Below are positions 24,701 through 37,604 of a DNA stretch of 64,000 nucleotides, piece by piece. The notes below the pieces were generated by a model, which searched no databases, was not told where the DNA came from, and saw only the letters and a list, made by a program, of their open reading frames with translations. Source of the DNA: Bimastos eiseni (taxonomy: Eukaryota; Annelida; Clitellata; Crassiclitellata; Lumbricidae); contig OY365808.1 of the NCBI GenBank assembly GCA_959347315.1, positions 58,587,535 to 58,651,534 on the forward strand, in the 5' to 3' direction. The translations under genes were made by a program, and so were the position numbers. How positions within the stretch are numbered: position 1 is the stretch's first letter; each line of letters opens with the position of its first letter.

Positions 24701-26045
24701 AATGAGTAGTCAAGCATAACTATATGGTTGAAATGAATCTGATGAACCAATACCATTTAGAGGCTGCTATATTATAATTATACATCGTAGACTGTGTACC
24801 TGGCATGTCTTCCACTTCTCTTCTTTTGCAACGATGATTGTTTGTTGTCGTTGCTGGTATTGTTGTCTTTGAGAGATGCTGTGAAGTGAGTCGTCGTTTG
24901 ACCTTCGTTCATTGACCTCGCTCTTGTTTCTGCTTCTTCTCCATCTTCTCTTCTCATCTCTCTCAATCCTTTCTCTCCTCCTTCTCCTCCTTCCGTTTCT
25001 CCTCCTCCTCCTCCTCCTCCTCCTCCTCCTCCTCCTCCTCCTCCTCCTCCAACACCAAAACAACCATTCGCAGATTCTGAAAACACCCAGGTCTTCTTCT
25101 TAAAGGAGGAACGATGCATCGTCCTCTGTGGCTGAGGAGGATGTGAATTGCGAGGAATCAAAACCGCAGAAGATGGTGGATGACATAGATCGACAGTATC
25201 CATGGTAATTGCACCTCTGCTTCCGGACCTCGCCTTGTTCTGTGTCATCTCTTCCAAGACAGACTGGGCCAGATGAGCAAAGTCGAATCGCTTCTGAGTC
25301 ACTGCAGAGACACATTTCGACAGCAGCAGATTCGTTATATAGAAACATTCCAAGGAATCTCTATCAGAGGAATGCACGTCACTCTTCCAATTTTACTCTT
25401 TAACGTAGATGTCGCCCCAATCTACATTTGGCTTTTATTTTAAACTTCAAACGGCATTTATTTATTTTCCTAACATAGCTATTTGTTAATTTATCTTCAT
25501 AGCAATAGGTCCTTAATTGTCAAAAAGATGCGAACATTTCTTGCTCACGATTATCGCCCAACAACTAGTTACACGAAAGAACATATGGAGTTTCCAGTCT
25601 TGTGCATATTACCCTGAGTCGCTTTCTGCTTTAAACACCGTCGACCTCACAGAAGTCGCTAATTGTTGTTGTTGTTTAATTTGGTTGACTCAAGCGCCGA
25701 CTCAATCTAAGGTCACATCCATCGGACATCAACGACGATCAGTGCGTGAGCGACCGAATTGGACGCAATATGGATGAAGTATTACACGAAGCAGGTGTAA
25801 ACCCATATACGTAGACATCTCCATCTTGAAACGCTTTTATTTTAATCCTAGTTGCAATCTAAGCACCGATTGCGTATATATTATACAGGACTATAGAATG
25901 TCCTTATGAGACTTGTTTAATTAGTTTTTGAGCAATGATCTTGAGTTTATACAACAAGCGCATTCAGTCAGTTAGACCATAAAGGCCTATCCATTTAAAT
26001 AGACTGAAGCAATTAAGTTAGGGAAGTGAAACTTGGCTGTGCACG

Positions 26046-26083
<38 letters not shown>

Positions 26084-26159
26084 TAATGGTGGTGGTGATA
26101 TATCTATGGTGGTGATATATATATATATGCATAATGGTGGTGGTGATATATCTATGGTG

Positions 26160-26190
<31 letters not shown>

Positions 26191-27003
26191 GGTGGTGAAC
26201 TGGTGATGTAGAAGTGGTGGTGATATATCTATGGTGGTGATATATATCTATGGTGGTGAACTGGCGATGTAGAAGCACGATATAAGATATATCCTACGCT
26301 ATGCGCAGAAGTGGTCAGACATCTCATCTGTGAGTAAGTGTGAAACGGATGCATACAAGTATTTTAGCGAGTAACCATTTATCTATATATAATAAAATTG
26401 GTTTTGTTCTTGGCTCTATACAGATTAACTTTTTTGCTTACCCTGGTTGTTCTGTGTCAACTGGCTATACTTCGGCAGGCTGAAGATAGAGGAAGAGGAA
26501 AACGAGTGGAAAGGCACTTCGTCTGTTTCTCCAGCGTCAACCTGCAGCTGCCTCTTCCTAATCACCTCAGCCTTATCCAGTGGTTTTTCAAACCCGACGG
26601 ATATTTCTCTCGCTTTCCAAATCGGATTTCCTCCTCCGGATGATGTAAAACCTCTGGGACATCGGGAACAGAATCCCACCGAACGATGATTGAAAACCCC
26701 GAGAAGTTGACACCCTCCGCCATCCGACCTCAAACAGTCACTGTGCGACCGGTGTGGGTCTTCGTCGAACCATCGCCTCCTTGGCAGATGCGGACCAGTC
26801 TTTTCCGGAGTATTCAGCTGGGAACCAGAGTAATTGGAGTTAGCGAGAATTGTGGAACGAGACGAAAACTTCAGCTGGAATCCTGTGGCAGCAGAAGGCA
26901 TTTCTTCAGAGGTCAAAGGTGATGCGTGGACTTCCGACGGAAATGACGACGCATTAGGTCGCCAGTACATGCAAGCTTCCATTAGAGATAGTGACGTAAA
27001 CAT
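21786..27003 (-). CDS. Osr: Odd-skipped-related zinc-finger transcription factor, 5 exons
   Basis: Exons on the minus strand: 27003-26442, 25301-24917, 23252-23106, 23000-22898, 22049-21786; all phases agree. Exon 1 is low-complexity N-terminal sequence (alternative ATG at 26982). Exon 2 has the family motif [12 protein letters not shown], a run of roughly 17 glycines encoded by (GGA)n, and an acidic-basic stretch. Exon 3 encodes fingers 1-2 ([19 protein letters not shown], then [10 protein letters not shown] and [10 protein letters not shown]). Exon 4 encodes finger 3 ([17 protein letters not shown]), and exon 5 fingers 4-5 ([10 protein letters not shown] and [18 protein letters not shown]) plus a short tail. 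Fingers 1-3 are near-identical to animal Osr/odd; five fingers match bowl and long Osr forms. It is a nuclear DNA-binding regulator of gut, kidney and leg-joint type patterning in other animals. Exon 4 ends at AAG before a GC donor (GCAAGA), the only phase-compatible junction I found. Confidence 0.9.
22247..22437 (+). repeat. tRNA-derived SINE, family 1, copy B
   Basis: Lies in Osr intron 4 in antisense orientation. Box A region GTGGCCTATTGGTTAGAG, box B GGTTCGGTCC, body CTTGAGCAAGTCCTTTGCGC and CGTCGAGGCG, tail TTGTATTGTAA. Confidence 0.8.
23290..23765 (-). mobile_element. MITE family A (PIF/Harbinger-like), reverse copy
   Basis: Lies in Osr intron 2. The reverse complement shares GTCTTTAGCTATTTAA and TTGCAATGG, a GTACATTTCGTGGACC-type end and a GCGTATGTAAATGTGGATGGC end with the better copy at 58687-59176. 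Confidence 0.6.
24166..24233. repeat. Short tandem repeat, four units of about 16 bp
   Basis: Units of GGGGATCAATTGACGA with variants such as GGGGGACCAACTGACG, in Osr intron 2. Confidence 0.85.
26050..26275. repeat. (TA)n microsatellite mixed with GGTGGTGATATATC units
   Basis: Alternating (AT)n runs and GGTGGTGATATATCTATGG blocks, in Osr intron 1. Open frames here are repeat artefacts. Confidence 0.9.
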
Positions 27004-30000
27004 TGCGTCACTGCTTACCGTTTGGCGTTTAAACGGAAGTGAGCTTCAATTTGAAGCGAATTTCAAGTCTCACATTTAGCAGCGTAACTGTCGCTTAATA
27101 TGAGACTTATTTTTTTTTAAACTTTCTAATAACTTATGGCATAAACCTAGTTTCAACTTGAATCGCTATTTTGATCTTGAACATCAAATGAAGCTAAGCA
27201 AGATTTTTCGTGGGACATCGGAAAATCAGTTGGCTAAACTGTGAGGATATAATTACAACACACATTCTCGGAGGTTATAGTTGTGNNNNNNNNNNNNNNN
27301 NNNNNNNNNNNNNNNNNNNNNNNNNNNNNNNNNNNNNNNNNNNNNNNNNNNNNNNNNNNNNNNNNNNNNNNNNNNNNNNNNNNNNNNNNNNNNNNNNNNN
27401 NNNNNNNNNNNNNNNNNNNNNNNNNNNNNNNNNNNNNNNNNNNNNNNNNNNNNNNNNNNNNNNNNNNNNNNNNNNNNNNNNNNNNTGTCGCTTCATTTTA
27501 TCAAATTCCTCCTCCTTCTTATTTTTCTCCTTCTGTTTCACTTCCTCATCTTCCTACTCCTCCTGCTCTTCGTCAGTATTTCTCATTCCATAACATTCTT
27601 CCTCCTTCTCCGCTTTCCTTCTTATATGTTAAATGAATGAGTCATGAAATTATTGAATCGGTGAAGCAGAGGATGAGGATGAGGATGATAAATCGTGTAT
27701 TATATTTTTACCTGTTCAGTTCAAAGCAATGACCTCGTCCTCGATAAGTCATTCAGTCGACCTATATAAGGTTCAGAGGTCAAAGCGTCTATTTCTATTC
27801 GTCTCGCTCTATTTCTCGCCTCCAGTTAATAACGTCAGACATTCATAAACCACACCATGCGTGGAATCCTTGACCAACTCTCAGTCTGTCTCTCCTTTTC
27901 TGTCTGAGTCGTGTTTCGATCAGTTACGAAGCCTTTCAGAAGAGAAAACGCAAACTCAATTTATAAGCGGATATTTGCAGGCCTGCACTGACAACAAAGG
28001 CAAGCGTCTAATTTGTCCCCTTTCCAAAGTACTATAGGCCTTTAGAGCTACATTCGTTAAACGCGGCAGGCCTTTCAATCAATGTACAGCGCCTTTATGG
28101 GCCCACTCCAGGAGCACAGGCCCATTAGCGCTCTGCATAGACCTTTGCTTAGTCGACCTTTATGAGCTTCATAGACCTAGGCTGTTGTGGCAATGCAGGC
28201 CTACGCATGCGATCAGCAGACCTTCTATTTATCCCCAATTGATCAAGGCTTGCAAAGACCTCTTACAACATTATCATCTAGGCCTATATAGGTAAAACAG
28301 TTGCAGCCCAGCAGGCCTATGACAGAAAAGGCCCATGACAAGAGTATCATAAATCACAATGTAGGCCTATCTATTGGTTATAGGCCTGTGTATACTGAGC
28401 CCTGCGACAAAACGATTACTTATTTGACGCCACTAACCGTTTGCAAGTAGGCTGCGTGTATAATTTTATTCTAGTTGCAGTTTGACGACACTGTGTGATA
28501 ACATTGATTCGTAACGTCGCCCTTCTCCGTTATCCAGGCTTGGGACTGGCACTGTCAAAGTGCAAACAGTGGTGGAGTTAGGCTACGTAAAGGGCCTATT
28601 AGAAGTATTGGTAACTTATTAACGAGCGCTAAAGTCTAAAGGTCAGAACTTAGAAGGATCGTTCAGAAGCACGACATGCCCCTTACAGTTTGAATTACTT
28701 TAAGTATAGCATAGGTCCTAATTATTCTCTGCATTTTGTAGCCTAGCATTTTCATAAAAGTATATAGTTGTAATTTTATAATTGCTTTGTTTAATCGGGT
28801 ATCAATCATCTCTGGTTATATCAACATTGATAAGAGCGCAATATAAGCCTACGCTGCTTCACGTCATGAGCTTCTGTGTAACAGAGTGGATCGCATCCCG
28901 AAGGTGCTTCACTTCATCAAAAACTCTTCTTAATACCCAGATCATTCACCGGATCATATGCCTTCAAATTCTCCTCCACCTGAACACAACACCCGACTTA
29001 ACAGCTACTATGCTTGTTCGGACCCTCTTTAACCCGGACTCTGACCTCCTTTGGACAAACCGAAACCCTTCGCTTTGACACACCGCTCGTAGATAAACTG
29101 GTGCCCTGCGCTTGCCTTACAGTGGCGCTTTAAAAGTTTGGTGATTAAAAGGCCCAGATGGTCTTAGATCGGTTGAAATCGTGCAGACATCGACCATATT
29201 GGTAACTGAAAACTAATTCTGTTTAAAAATCTTATTAAACCTTGATTATTCCAAAGACTTCTGAAAAAATGTCAAAATTCAAGACATCAGTTTATTACAC
29301 AAAAAGTAACAGGAAAGAATTTCATAGAAAAGCAAAATAAAAATGTGAAGTCTAAAAAATAAACCTAATCTATATATAATCCAAATCTAATCGTGCGATA
29401 TCAAAATCATCTGTGCATTTAAAAATCAAAACGACCTCACATAATAAAAATTCCAAATCAAAATCATCGAATGCATTTGGAAATGTCTAGACCTCGACAA
29501 GATGAAAATCAGCCAACACAAGAAATGTTATAATTATAGCAGAAACAATTTTAATTAAGTTAAATCTCATAATTGAGATTGCATCAGAACATGAAGAGGT
29601 GCCTTATAAGTACATAAATAGAATAGAATGAACCTCATAATTATTATATTCGGTGTTTAGCCAATTCTTTTAAAATCAATTTAAGATCTTAGACAGCAGA
29701 GTAATCAAGTATTATTTTAGCTATGATATGAAATATTTGCAAACGTGAAGTAGACGTTCAATACAACTGATGGACATTTTCCAACTAAGTGTCAGCTAAG
29801 TACCCTTCACCCAAAACACTCAAGTCTTGATCACTGTAACTACCTATGCCTACTTCTGCCTACTATTTGTACATTTATTGTGAGATTGACTAGGAAGTAG
29901 ATCTATTCCATGCAAATCATATCCTTGTCCTCATTTATGCAACTTCCAAGGCAAAAGTGTATGCCTATGCCAAGTGTATGCATATTATACAAATTAATGC

Positions 30001-30358
30001 CAAACTGTTTTGGTTGAGTTTCTTGGTTTCCATTGAATTGAATGCGTAACCTTTGCATTTTTTGGTACGAGAGTACGACCTTTAAGGTTTCTGCGGGTCT
30101 TGATGGACGGTGAGTGGAATGTTTTATGGTGGGAGGAGTGCCTTTGATAGAGTTTCATTGAAGCAGCTCAATATAAATTACAATTGTTCCACAGATTACT
30201 GCATCATGTAGAAGGAGCTTCAGATACATCACATAAAAGTTAATCTGCCCACGTGATTGTTTTGATTTGTATGCTAATAAAAGCAGAAATCACTGAATTC
30301 ATCCGATGTTCGATAGTTCAACATGATGACGATGACGTTTGCCACTCCCTCCATCCCT
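27004..30358. other. Intergenic between two minus-strand genes, with assembly gap
   Basis: The gap of 200 N is at 27286-27485. The next 60 bases are an A/G-rich strand coding-like run (minus strand KKEEEFDKMKR) that could be the edge of something lost in the gap, but it is low complexity. From 27975 to 28400 AGGCCT-type motifs are very dense. A TATATAAG sequence at about 27762 is a possible but unproven core promoter for Osr. No other gene recognised. Confidence 0.4.
27286..27485. other. Assembly gap, 200 N
   Basis: Exactly 200 undetermined bases, the round number usually used for a scaffold gap of unknown size. Open frames spanning it are meaningless. Confidence 0.99.
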
Positions 30359-33300
30359 TCACCTGCATTCGATGTTCTTAAGGAAGTGCTTGAGACTGTC
30401 CACAGCGCAACCACCCGGCTGATCCTTAAAGACGCAGGTCAGAGCAGAGCTCTCCTTCTGTGCCATCGAATTCGTGGAGATAATGGAACGCATCTCAACA
30501 AAAGCGGAACTCCAGTTGTCTTCAATGCGTGGATGAGGAAGATTGGGAATAGGTTGATGGCAGAAGTCAACGACCAATTCAACGGATTCTAGTTCTGATT
30601 CTGGTGGATCAACGATCACTGGAACAATTGGTTGGCTCTGTCGACGTAAGACAGGCATAATCACAGATGGTACTCTCATCTCTTCTTCACTAACCTCATT
30701 TCTTTCTGCTTGGCTGCAATATGGTGTGAATACATCATCCCCTTCTAATGCTTCTTCTTCATCCATGTCGCCTCCTCCATTCCTCGCTGTGTCTTTTGAT
30801 ATTTGCAACTCAGGTTCGCCTGCTGATTCCTTCCTTCGTTTCATCTCAGATTTAGTTTCTTCCGGATGAAGAAGCGCCTCTTCTTCCTCCTCCATGCTCT
30901 TCTGCTCGTAGAGAAACTTCTTAATATCTGCATTGTTGGCGTACAGACTGCTCGGACTCATCGACACCAGTTCGGTAGCAACGACAGGAGAAACGTTTCC
31001 AGCAGTGTTGCCTAGAGCAACATGTCTTGTCAACACTCCGCTTTCTCCACTCTCATCTCCTGATGATGTCATTCCAGGTGCATGCCCCTCCTTCCTTTCA
31101 TCATCCTCAGAAATACAACTCGATGGTGATGATACAAATGCCTTTCCTGCTGATTCCTTTTCACCATTTCTCGACACCATCACACGATCACTTGGAGCAC
31201 TCATCTTCTCCTCCTCCTCCTTAATCTCGTTTCTTGCACCATCAGATACGTCAGCTACCTGTGCGCCACTCATCACTCGCTTATCATCACCCTTACTCGC
31301 CTCGAGCAGAATGGGTTCAATGCAAGGCTGCTCAGTTGGTGACTCAGTTGTGTGTCTCGCAGAGACCGATTTGCTGACTGACTTCATCTCCTCAGAGGTT
31401 CTACCTGGATCTGTTGTTCCATCTTTGAGTGAAGAAGGAGCAAGAATTGGAGTTGTTCGCTTTGTCAAACCAACCGGAAGAGATTCTCCGAACCCAGGCT
31501 TCAACCCACTCATCGGAGAATTCAACGCTTTAACTCCGGACGCTCTTTGACTTGCGACAGACGAACGTGGATTAGACGCAGCAGCACCTGTCTCTTCATC
31601 ACTGTTGGTGCCTCTGAAAAAATCGGTAATGTACTATGTTGTAATTGCAAAGTAATGTAACAAATAGAAATTTTGATGGAGACATTTAAACCTGAGAAAA
31701 GATTGATCCTGGTCTGAATGGGATGAGAGTCGAATGGACTGCGTTCATGATTCCTTCATACAGCGTCTAATCACAATTCCTCACCCATTCATCATAGTCT
31801 GACTAATAAGTAGACTGACTGCCAGACAAAGGCCAGGGTAAGTATTAGGAACAATTCACTATGCTAATAGAGAGATCTTTTGCATCCACACGTAGGCAGC
31901 GGCCTTCGATCGATTCCTTCCTTGCCTTTTCATTGACTTTGTTATTTATAATTTCAAATTTATATAGCGCCACTTTAAAACAGCTCCTGACCTAGGGAGA
32001 AAAGACATTGAAAGGGCTGGGTGCCTAAAAAGGAACTCTGAGAGATACTCTGTGTCAGTCAGAACTTTTGCAACCAAATGATTCCATGTTATTGGACGAT
32101 TAGATAATGGAGCTAAAACAATTTAAGAAATGAATGCACTGGTCGCCTAGAAAGAGCGTCCATGTTGATAGTTTACTCTATGTAACTCAGTGTGGCATTC
32201 TTTCTTGAGGTGACTCGCATCACTTCTCGAAGGCATGAAATCCATTTGTCTCTTGTTGGCTGTGAATCTGCCACCTAAGAAACAAACAGCACAGCACAGA
32301 GTAAGAATAAAGTTGACAACACTTCATAGTCTCAAATGGCCGCCTTCAGAGTACTTTCAACAGATGGCTGTTTCTTCTATCCACTGGAGTCTCAGCTGAG
32401 AAAGTCTTTTAGCCAAACTCAAGAGGTGGCAATCATCTGTAATCTAATGATTTCTCTAGCGTTCTAATACACAACACCTCAGTCAAAGAGAAACCGTAGT
32501 CAACTCCCAATCTGTCAACTAAAGGACATCGGTCGAAATCCAGACAGAGTCTGACTCTGGCGTCTTGGCTCTGGCTATAAGACAGCAGAGGGCAAAACTT
32601 ATGTTTACTGCATTTATTACAAACAACTTCACCTGCAATTGTAGTCTCATCAAGGACCTAACAAATTCTTGGAGCTCACATCAGTAAATACAAGGCAGAA
32701 CTTGTCTGGTTGAAACCGCTATTTGATAACATTCTGTCAGCTAGGGTTGTATCGAACGTTCACTTCGTATTCGCTTTGGAACCAAATAGTGGGCCAAATA
32801 GCTATTCGGTATTCGGCTGAATAGTATCGGTTGTACCGAGTACGAATAATGGTCACGTGACATCTGTTTCTGCACAAGCGGAGGATGCTATATCGAGTGG
32901 ATTGAAGTAATTTCGTACTGCCATGACCACGGTATTACTATGTGTCAGCCATCTCATTTCTAAGTGTAATTAAGCTAGTTCCATCCTAGTTTACACAGAC
33001 TGGCAGAAGGATGCAAAAATTGCATGTAGTTTACTGTTTACTTTAAGTTCATGTATTAAAATGAAACTTTTGCCAACATTTTAAATTTTGAAAATTGTCA
33101 GTTGACCTATTTTGTATACTATTCGCATTCGTATTCGGCCGAATAGTTGGTCCAATTATTCGTATTCGGCCGAATATTGAAAATCGCCTATTCAGTAGAG
33201 CCCTAGTGTAAGTTAACCTTAATTTACCCGAATATATTCAACAATTGCTGAAACTTGACACTTACAAACGTATGAGTTCGAGAGCTTGTGATGATTTCAA

Positions 33301-34127
33301 ATGAGAATTTGGCTTTTCCTTCACGCACGGACTGCGCGTGTGATATGTCAATTAAACTCTCTCGACCCTTCAAGAAACATTCGAAACGACAATTTGCAAC
33401 ATTGTACAAAGAGAATTCAAATAGAAATCATTGACATGCATCACAAGTCGTCTCTTTCACAGTCATATTGAAGTGAAATAGAGTCAAAACAATTGTAGAA
33501 CTTAATTGACGAAGTGGTAGAGATTACTGATGTTGTTTCGATCTGCAGTCAAAAGACAGTTTGGAGACAAGAGGCAAGAATCCTTCAGGAACTGTTGTTG
33601 ATTGCTCTCTCTCTTTCTGTCTCTCTCTCTGTCTGTCTCTGTCTTTCTCCCACTTTACCTTCTTATGTGCTTTAACAGATGCAACAATTGGGAACTTTTC
33701 TGTCAACACTCATGCCTAAAACGTTTCAGTACATTTCAGGGAACTTCGTATAAAAGTTTTTTCTTGGAAAAGTACAACTGCTCATTATTAACTAAATCTC
33801 TGCAAAACAGGATACGAGTCCCAGCTCAAAAGGAAAACTGACGAAAAACTTATTTTAACAGTACATACAAATACATTAGATTTAGTAAGTCCTGCCAAAA
33901 TGTGGCTCCTCCACAGCTAATCCTACAACATGGTGCCTCTATTTATCAGAATGCAACACATATAAATGTCTAGATGAATGCAACTACACACAACAGCATA
34001 CACTCATGGATTCACAGACATGTATATATACCTGGTGCATATATGCACACTCACACACAAAAGTAAATGCCAATGGATACCCGATACATACATACGTAAC
34101 AAAACACACTCCATATATAAATGTGTG

Positions 34128-34170
<43 letters not shown>

Positions 34171-34776
34171 CACATATTATATTACAGGTGATCTGCCTGC
34201 GGCAGGCGGTGAGTAACAACCACCTTCGTTACAAATGTTGTTCAGCTAGCATGGAGAAGCAATGTTCAACACATTTCAGAATTGTAAGGACTATCTTACA
34301 TTATTTTGACTCAAAGGCAAAGCCGGGTAATTCAGCGAGTAAGTATAATATGCGTACACATGCACAAACATACTCCCTATAAAAGTGATTGCTGTATATA
34401 TCCAAGTACATACATGTATATTCTAGATAAGTGTATGCATACAAGGCACACTCCATTATAAAGCAGTCTAACTGCTGGATATGAGATATATAGACTAGAC
34501 ATATACATTTATTGATAGAAGCACAGTCCATATCAACGCATACGCCATACAACCAATGCAACAGGGCTAACGAGACAAGACCTGACGTCGTCATTTTACC
34601 TTATCTTCGCTGTACCATAGTTTTCCGTCACGTAGTGAGCAGAAGAATTTGCTTGATCCAAAGGTCTTCTTCTTCTCAAGCAGTCCTTCGATCAGCACGG
34701 GTCCTTTTGGTCCTGAAGATGGTCCGGACAGACTCTTCGATCGACTCGGAAGCATACTCGAAAGTCTTCGAAAACT
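30359..34776 (-). CDS. PH-domain protein, 3' part (at least four exons)
   Basis: Minus-strand exons in order: 34776-34600, 33367-33266, 32274-32177, 31613-30359, joined in phase by AG-GT sites. The first three make one pleckstrin homology domain: a Ser-rich lead (RRLSSMLPSRSKSLSG), first strands (VLIEGLLEKKKTFGSSKFFC, LWYSEDK), the middle (LIDISHAQSV, KFSFEIITSSRTHTF) and the C-terminal helix with its Trp (RDKWISCLREVM). PH domains bind phosphoinositides or proteins at membranes. The last exon adds a disordered Ser/Glu-rich tail of about 418 residues with acidic runs and ends in FLKNIECR before TGA. The 5' exons were not found; they may lie beyond 34776, possibly past the Polinton. I do not recognise the orthologue. 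Confidence 0.75.
31940..31985 (-). repeat. Retroposon-like tail (GGCGCTATATAAAT on the minus strand)
   Basis: Short 3'-tail motif related to those at 13610, 20715 and 55617, in the last intron of the PH gene. Confidence 0.35.
32742..33205 (+). mobile_element. Diverged hAT-like MITE, 464 bp
   Basis: Ends are TAGGGTTGTATCGAA and, inverted, TAGGGCTCTACTGAA. The body holds repeated TATTCGGCCGAATA palindromes at both ends. Flanks CTGTCAGC and GTGTAAGT match at 5 of 8 positions, a degraded 8-bp duplication. Lies in an intron of the PH gene. Confidence 0.6.
34130..34175. repeat. (TA)n microsatellite
   Basis: Long ATAT run inside ACATAC/ATACAT-rich intronic DNA. Confidence 0.9.
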
Positions 34777-37604
34777 CTGTCATCAAAATCAGACGATTCA
34801 GAACAATAGGTAAGTAAGTGAGTACGTAAAGGCCCATTTTGTCTCATCGTTTTCTTTCTGTATGCATGAAAAACAAGATCCTGTTTGGGGTCATCCATAG
34901 AGGGCACCCACAATGAGGTGGAGTGAGAGTCATACTGATGTAGACAGAAGCGGACAAGAGGTCATTGGGTCGTGACCAGCTAAGACATCCGCATCTGAAT
35001 ATGAAAGGTATCTAGTTTGCACCTTAACCCTTTAGCGACCAGCATTATTGATTATGTCTCAGGTGTTATTACATGCTGGTCATTAAAGGGTTAAACATCA
35101 ACTTCAGTCCAATGGCAGAAAATCTATTTGTAGTAAATTTGATTTGTCATTAGATCTGTTTTTCCATTGCAGACAATTTGGCTATCAAGTCATTGGCATT
35201 GGCATGCAAAAGGACAATGGAATAATAACAGACAATGGGATGACGATGATATTAACAAGTGGATTAGAGTTCACATGCAAAACCAGCAGAACAGTAAACA
35301 CAGGGAAGGTAAGGCCAAATGCAGACAACTTGAGACAAGAAGAGGGGTCCAAAGTAGGTCAATTTAGTGGACATGTTATGGGCGACCCCTTACCAGGACA
35401 TCATAATTAATCAAAGTATTGGCAGAGGCTGGATGACCAGCAGAACACCCATCTTGAAACCAAAGTAAAGTGCAATACAGGACAGGAATAATCATCCTAA
35501 AACTTCTTAATGACATTGCAATGGCTGTGTCTCATCCAGTAATTAATATGAACCAAATAACCACACGGTTAAAATAAATATAATAAATACACACAATTAT
35601 CTTAATGCCCCATTATAAAACACTTTTGTTATAATAAAAGATGTGTTAGCTTAAAAAAGCCAAACTGAGTGCAGCGATAGGAGCAAAAGCGGTGCCTAGG
35701 AACAAAAATTGCAAATCAATGTCAACATAAAAGTCTCCTACTTTAAGGTTTGCCATTAATTCCCTTCAGCTGTCAATCAGTTGCACAGATTTTCACGTAA
35801 TAAAAGTAGATTAACAGAAATAACTTTTCTATGGAGAATCACATCAAGCCTTTCTCTCCTACTAAACCAGGAGGTAAATTAACTAAAAATTCTTCCTCGT
35901 CCTAGCACGCAACTGCAGACTGGTACAGCAACTATTATAAGTTTCCGGGCCCAGAAAATAGTTAATACGTACAGAAACAGACCCCTATCAGTCCACTAAA
36001 AAAACAGTTAAACAGTAACGTCAGCTGATAATATATACACAAATATGGGTGTAATTACATCCTATCTTGTGATCACAAGCACTTCCGATGAACCAACTCG
36101 TATAATGTCGGCAAAGTTAATATCTGAAGGAACACGTCCTAATATCACTTTACAGCCACGTCTAATAGTCAAGAGAAGCGCAACATTTACCAGATGTGAA
36201 GGCTGTAAGCCAGCGCTTAAAGGGATATTTAGCCGACGTTTCAATTAGACCAGTGTCATTTAAAAAATTATAATAACTCGTTCATTGCAAATAAAACGCC
36301 GACTTTCTTGTTTAGCTCGTAGCTTCCTGGTTCAAAGGTCAAGTCCAATGCATGAACGTAAGCCATCTGACAACAACGTTCAGGACGCGTTGTAAGCTAA
36401 AGATTTATTAAGCACTAGACATAATTTATCTAATTTTTTTCAGACGCAACATGCATCTTGGAAGTTGTTACAGTACAAGCGTACATCATGTAATTTCTTA
36501 AACGTCTAAAATAGTTGTACACTTCTTTCAGTTATACAATAACATATGTATGTACTGTGCTACGAATGTTTGGTGAACTAACGATTGATATATAATTTTT
36601 ATTCATGCACTGCAAATTTTCCTGTTCGCAATTAACTTAAGGACCGTTCACATATTATATAACGCATAACATCTCGATTTTTGGCCTACCCTCTACCCTT
36701 AATAACGTTATATAACATCAGGTGTGACCCCCACCCCAATATTATATAACAGATATGTTACCTAACCCTCTACCCAACCCAGTCTCTAAAGCACATTAAA
36801 ACACAAACAATCGACATAATTGTATTGCACAATTTGAAACTTTTATAACAATACAATGTTAGTTTGCACTTTAATAGTAGTGATTCAGCTGCATGATAAT
36901 TTCCTTTATCCATTTCAAGATCATCAGTAAAAAATCATCATACGTCCAATTGGCTGTGTAACAAAAGCCATCTTAAAATTGTGTACTCTCTCGTGCCAAT
37001 GATGATTAGACCGCATGTATGGAGCTTCTCTGCATTTTAATAATCGGACTTTAAATGGCGCTGAATTCATTTGTATTAATTACGGTAACTAATTGGGTAG
37101 TCGACGATTGTCACCATGTACTTACATGTAGGCCTACTAATACATCATGATAATACATGGTAGTGACGAAAATCCTATCTAAAAACACCGTTTTAGTTTC
37201 CCTCCCGTTTTGCACTAGAAATGAAGATTACAGTATCACACGGAATGGATTTTTTTAATATTGCATTATCATGAATTTATTGATAGCAAACATAGGTCTA
37301 TAAACTATTTACACATACTATAGAAAATGAAATAAAACATTTTGATAATTATCATATCATCATATACCGAAATAGTTCCTGCAAGTGAATTAATTTAAAT
37401 TTAAACCGGAATCAATACAAAACACACATAATTGAATTAAAGAGCAAAGCTATGCAGCGCATCTCAAAGAATCTATTGATCATGAGCGCTTCTAGTCCAG
37501 CAACGACAATAGAAAACAGACTTTATAGCGACTCGTGAAATCCCGTTGTTTGGACTTTGGACCACATTAAACAAAGAGCGGAGTTCAAGTTTAAGGTCAG
37601 TTCA
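34777..37604. other. No gene recognised; MITE fragments
   Basis: Contains the small TTAA-flanked foldback at 35024-35094, and at 36645-36770 a fragment with CCGTTCACATATTATATAACG, resembling one end of another MITE. The small open frames here show no domain. Upstream exons of the PH gene could be hidden. Confidence 0.4.
35024..35094. mobile_element. Tiny piggyBac-type MITE, TTAA-flanked
   Basis: CCCTTTAGCGACCAGCAT and its imperfect inverse ATGCTGGTCATTAAAGGG are separated by about 27 bases and flanked directly by TTAA at 35024-35027 and 35091-35094. TTAA duplications and CCC-starting ends are the piggyBac signature. No coding capacity. Confidence 0.65.

Noticed and set aside
24767..25063. 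Arg-rich open frame on the minus strand
   Set aside because: The (CTC)n microsatellite in a shifted frame; the neighbouring frame is the Osr exon.
26425..26922. Plus-strand frames at 26398-26922
   Set aside because: Antisense to Osr exon 1, whose donor phase matches exon 2 exactly.
27210..27640. Open frames across the N block
   Set aside because: They consist mostly of undetermined bases.
34512..34817. Plus-strand 101-codon frame
   Set aside because: It is the antisense of the PH exon 34776-34600, which has family similarity and fitting splice sites.
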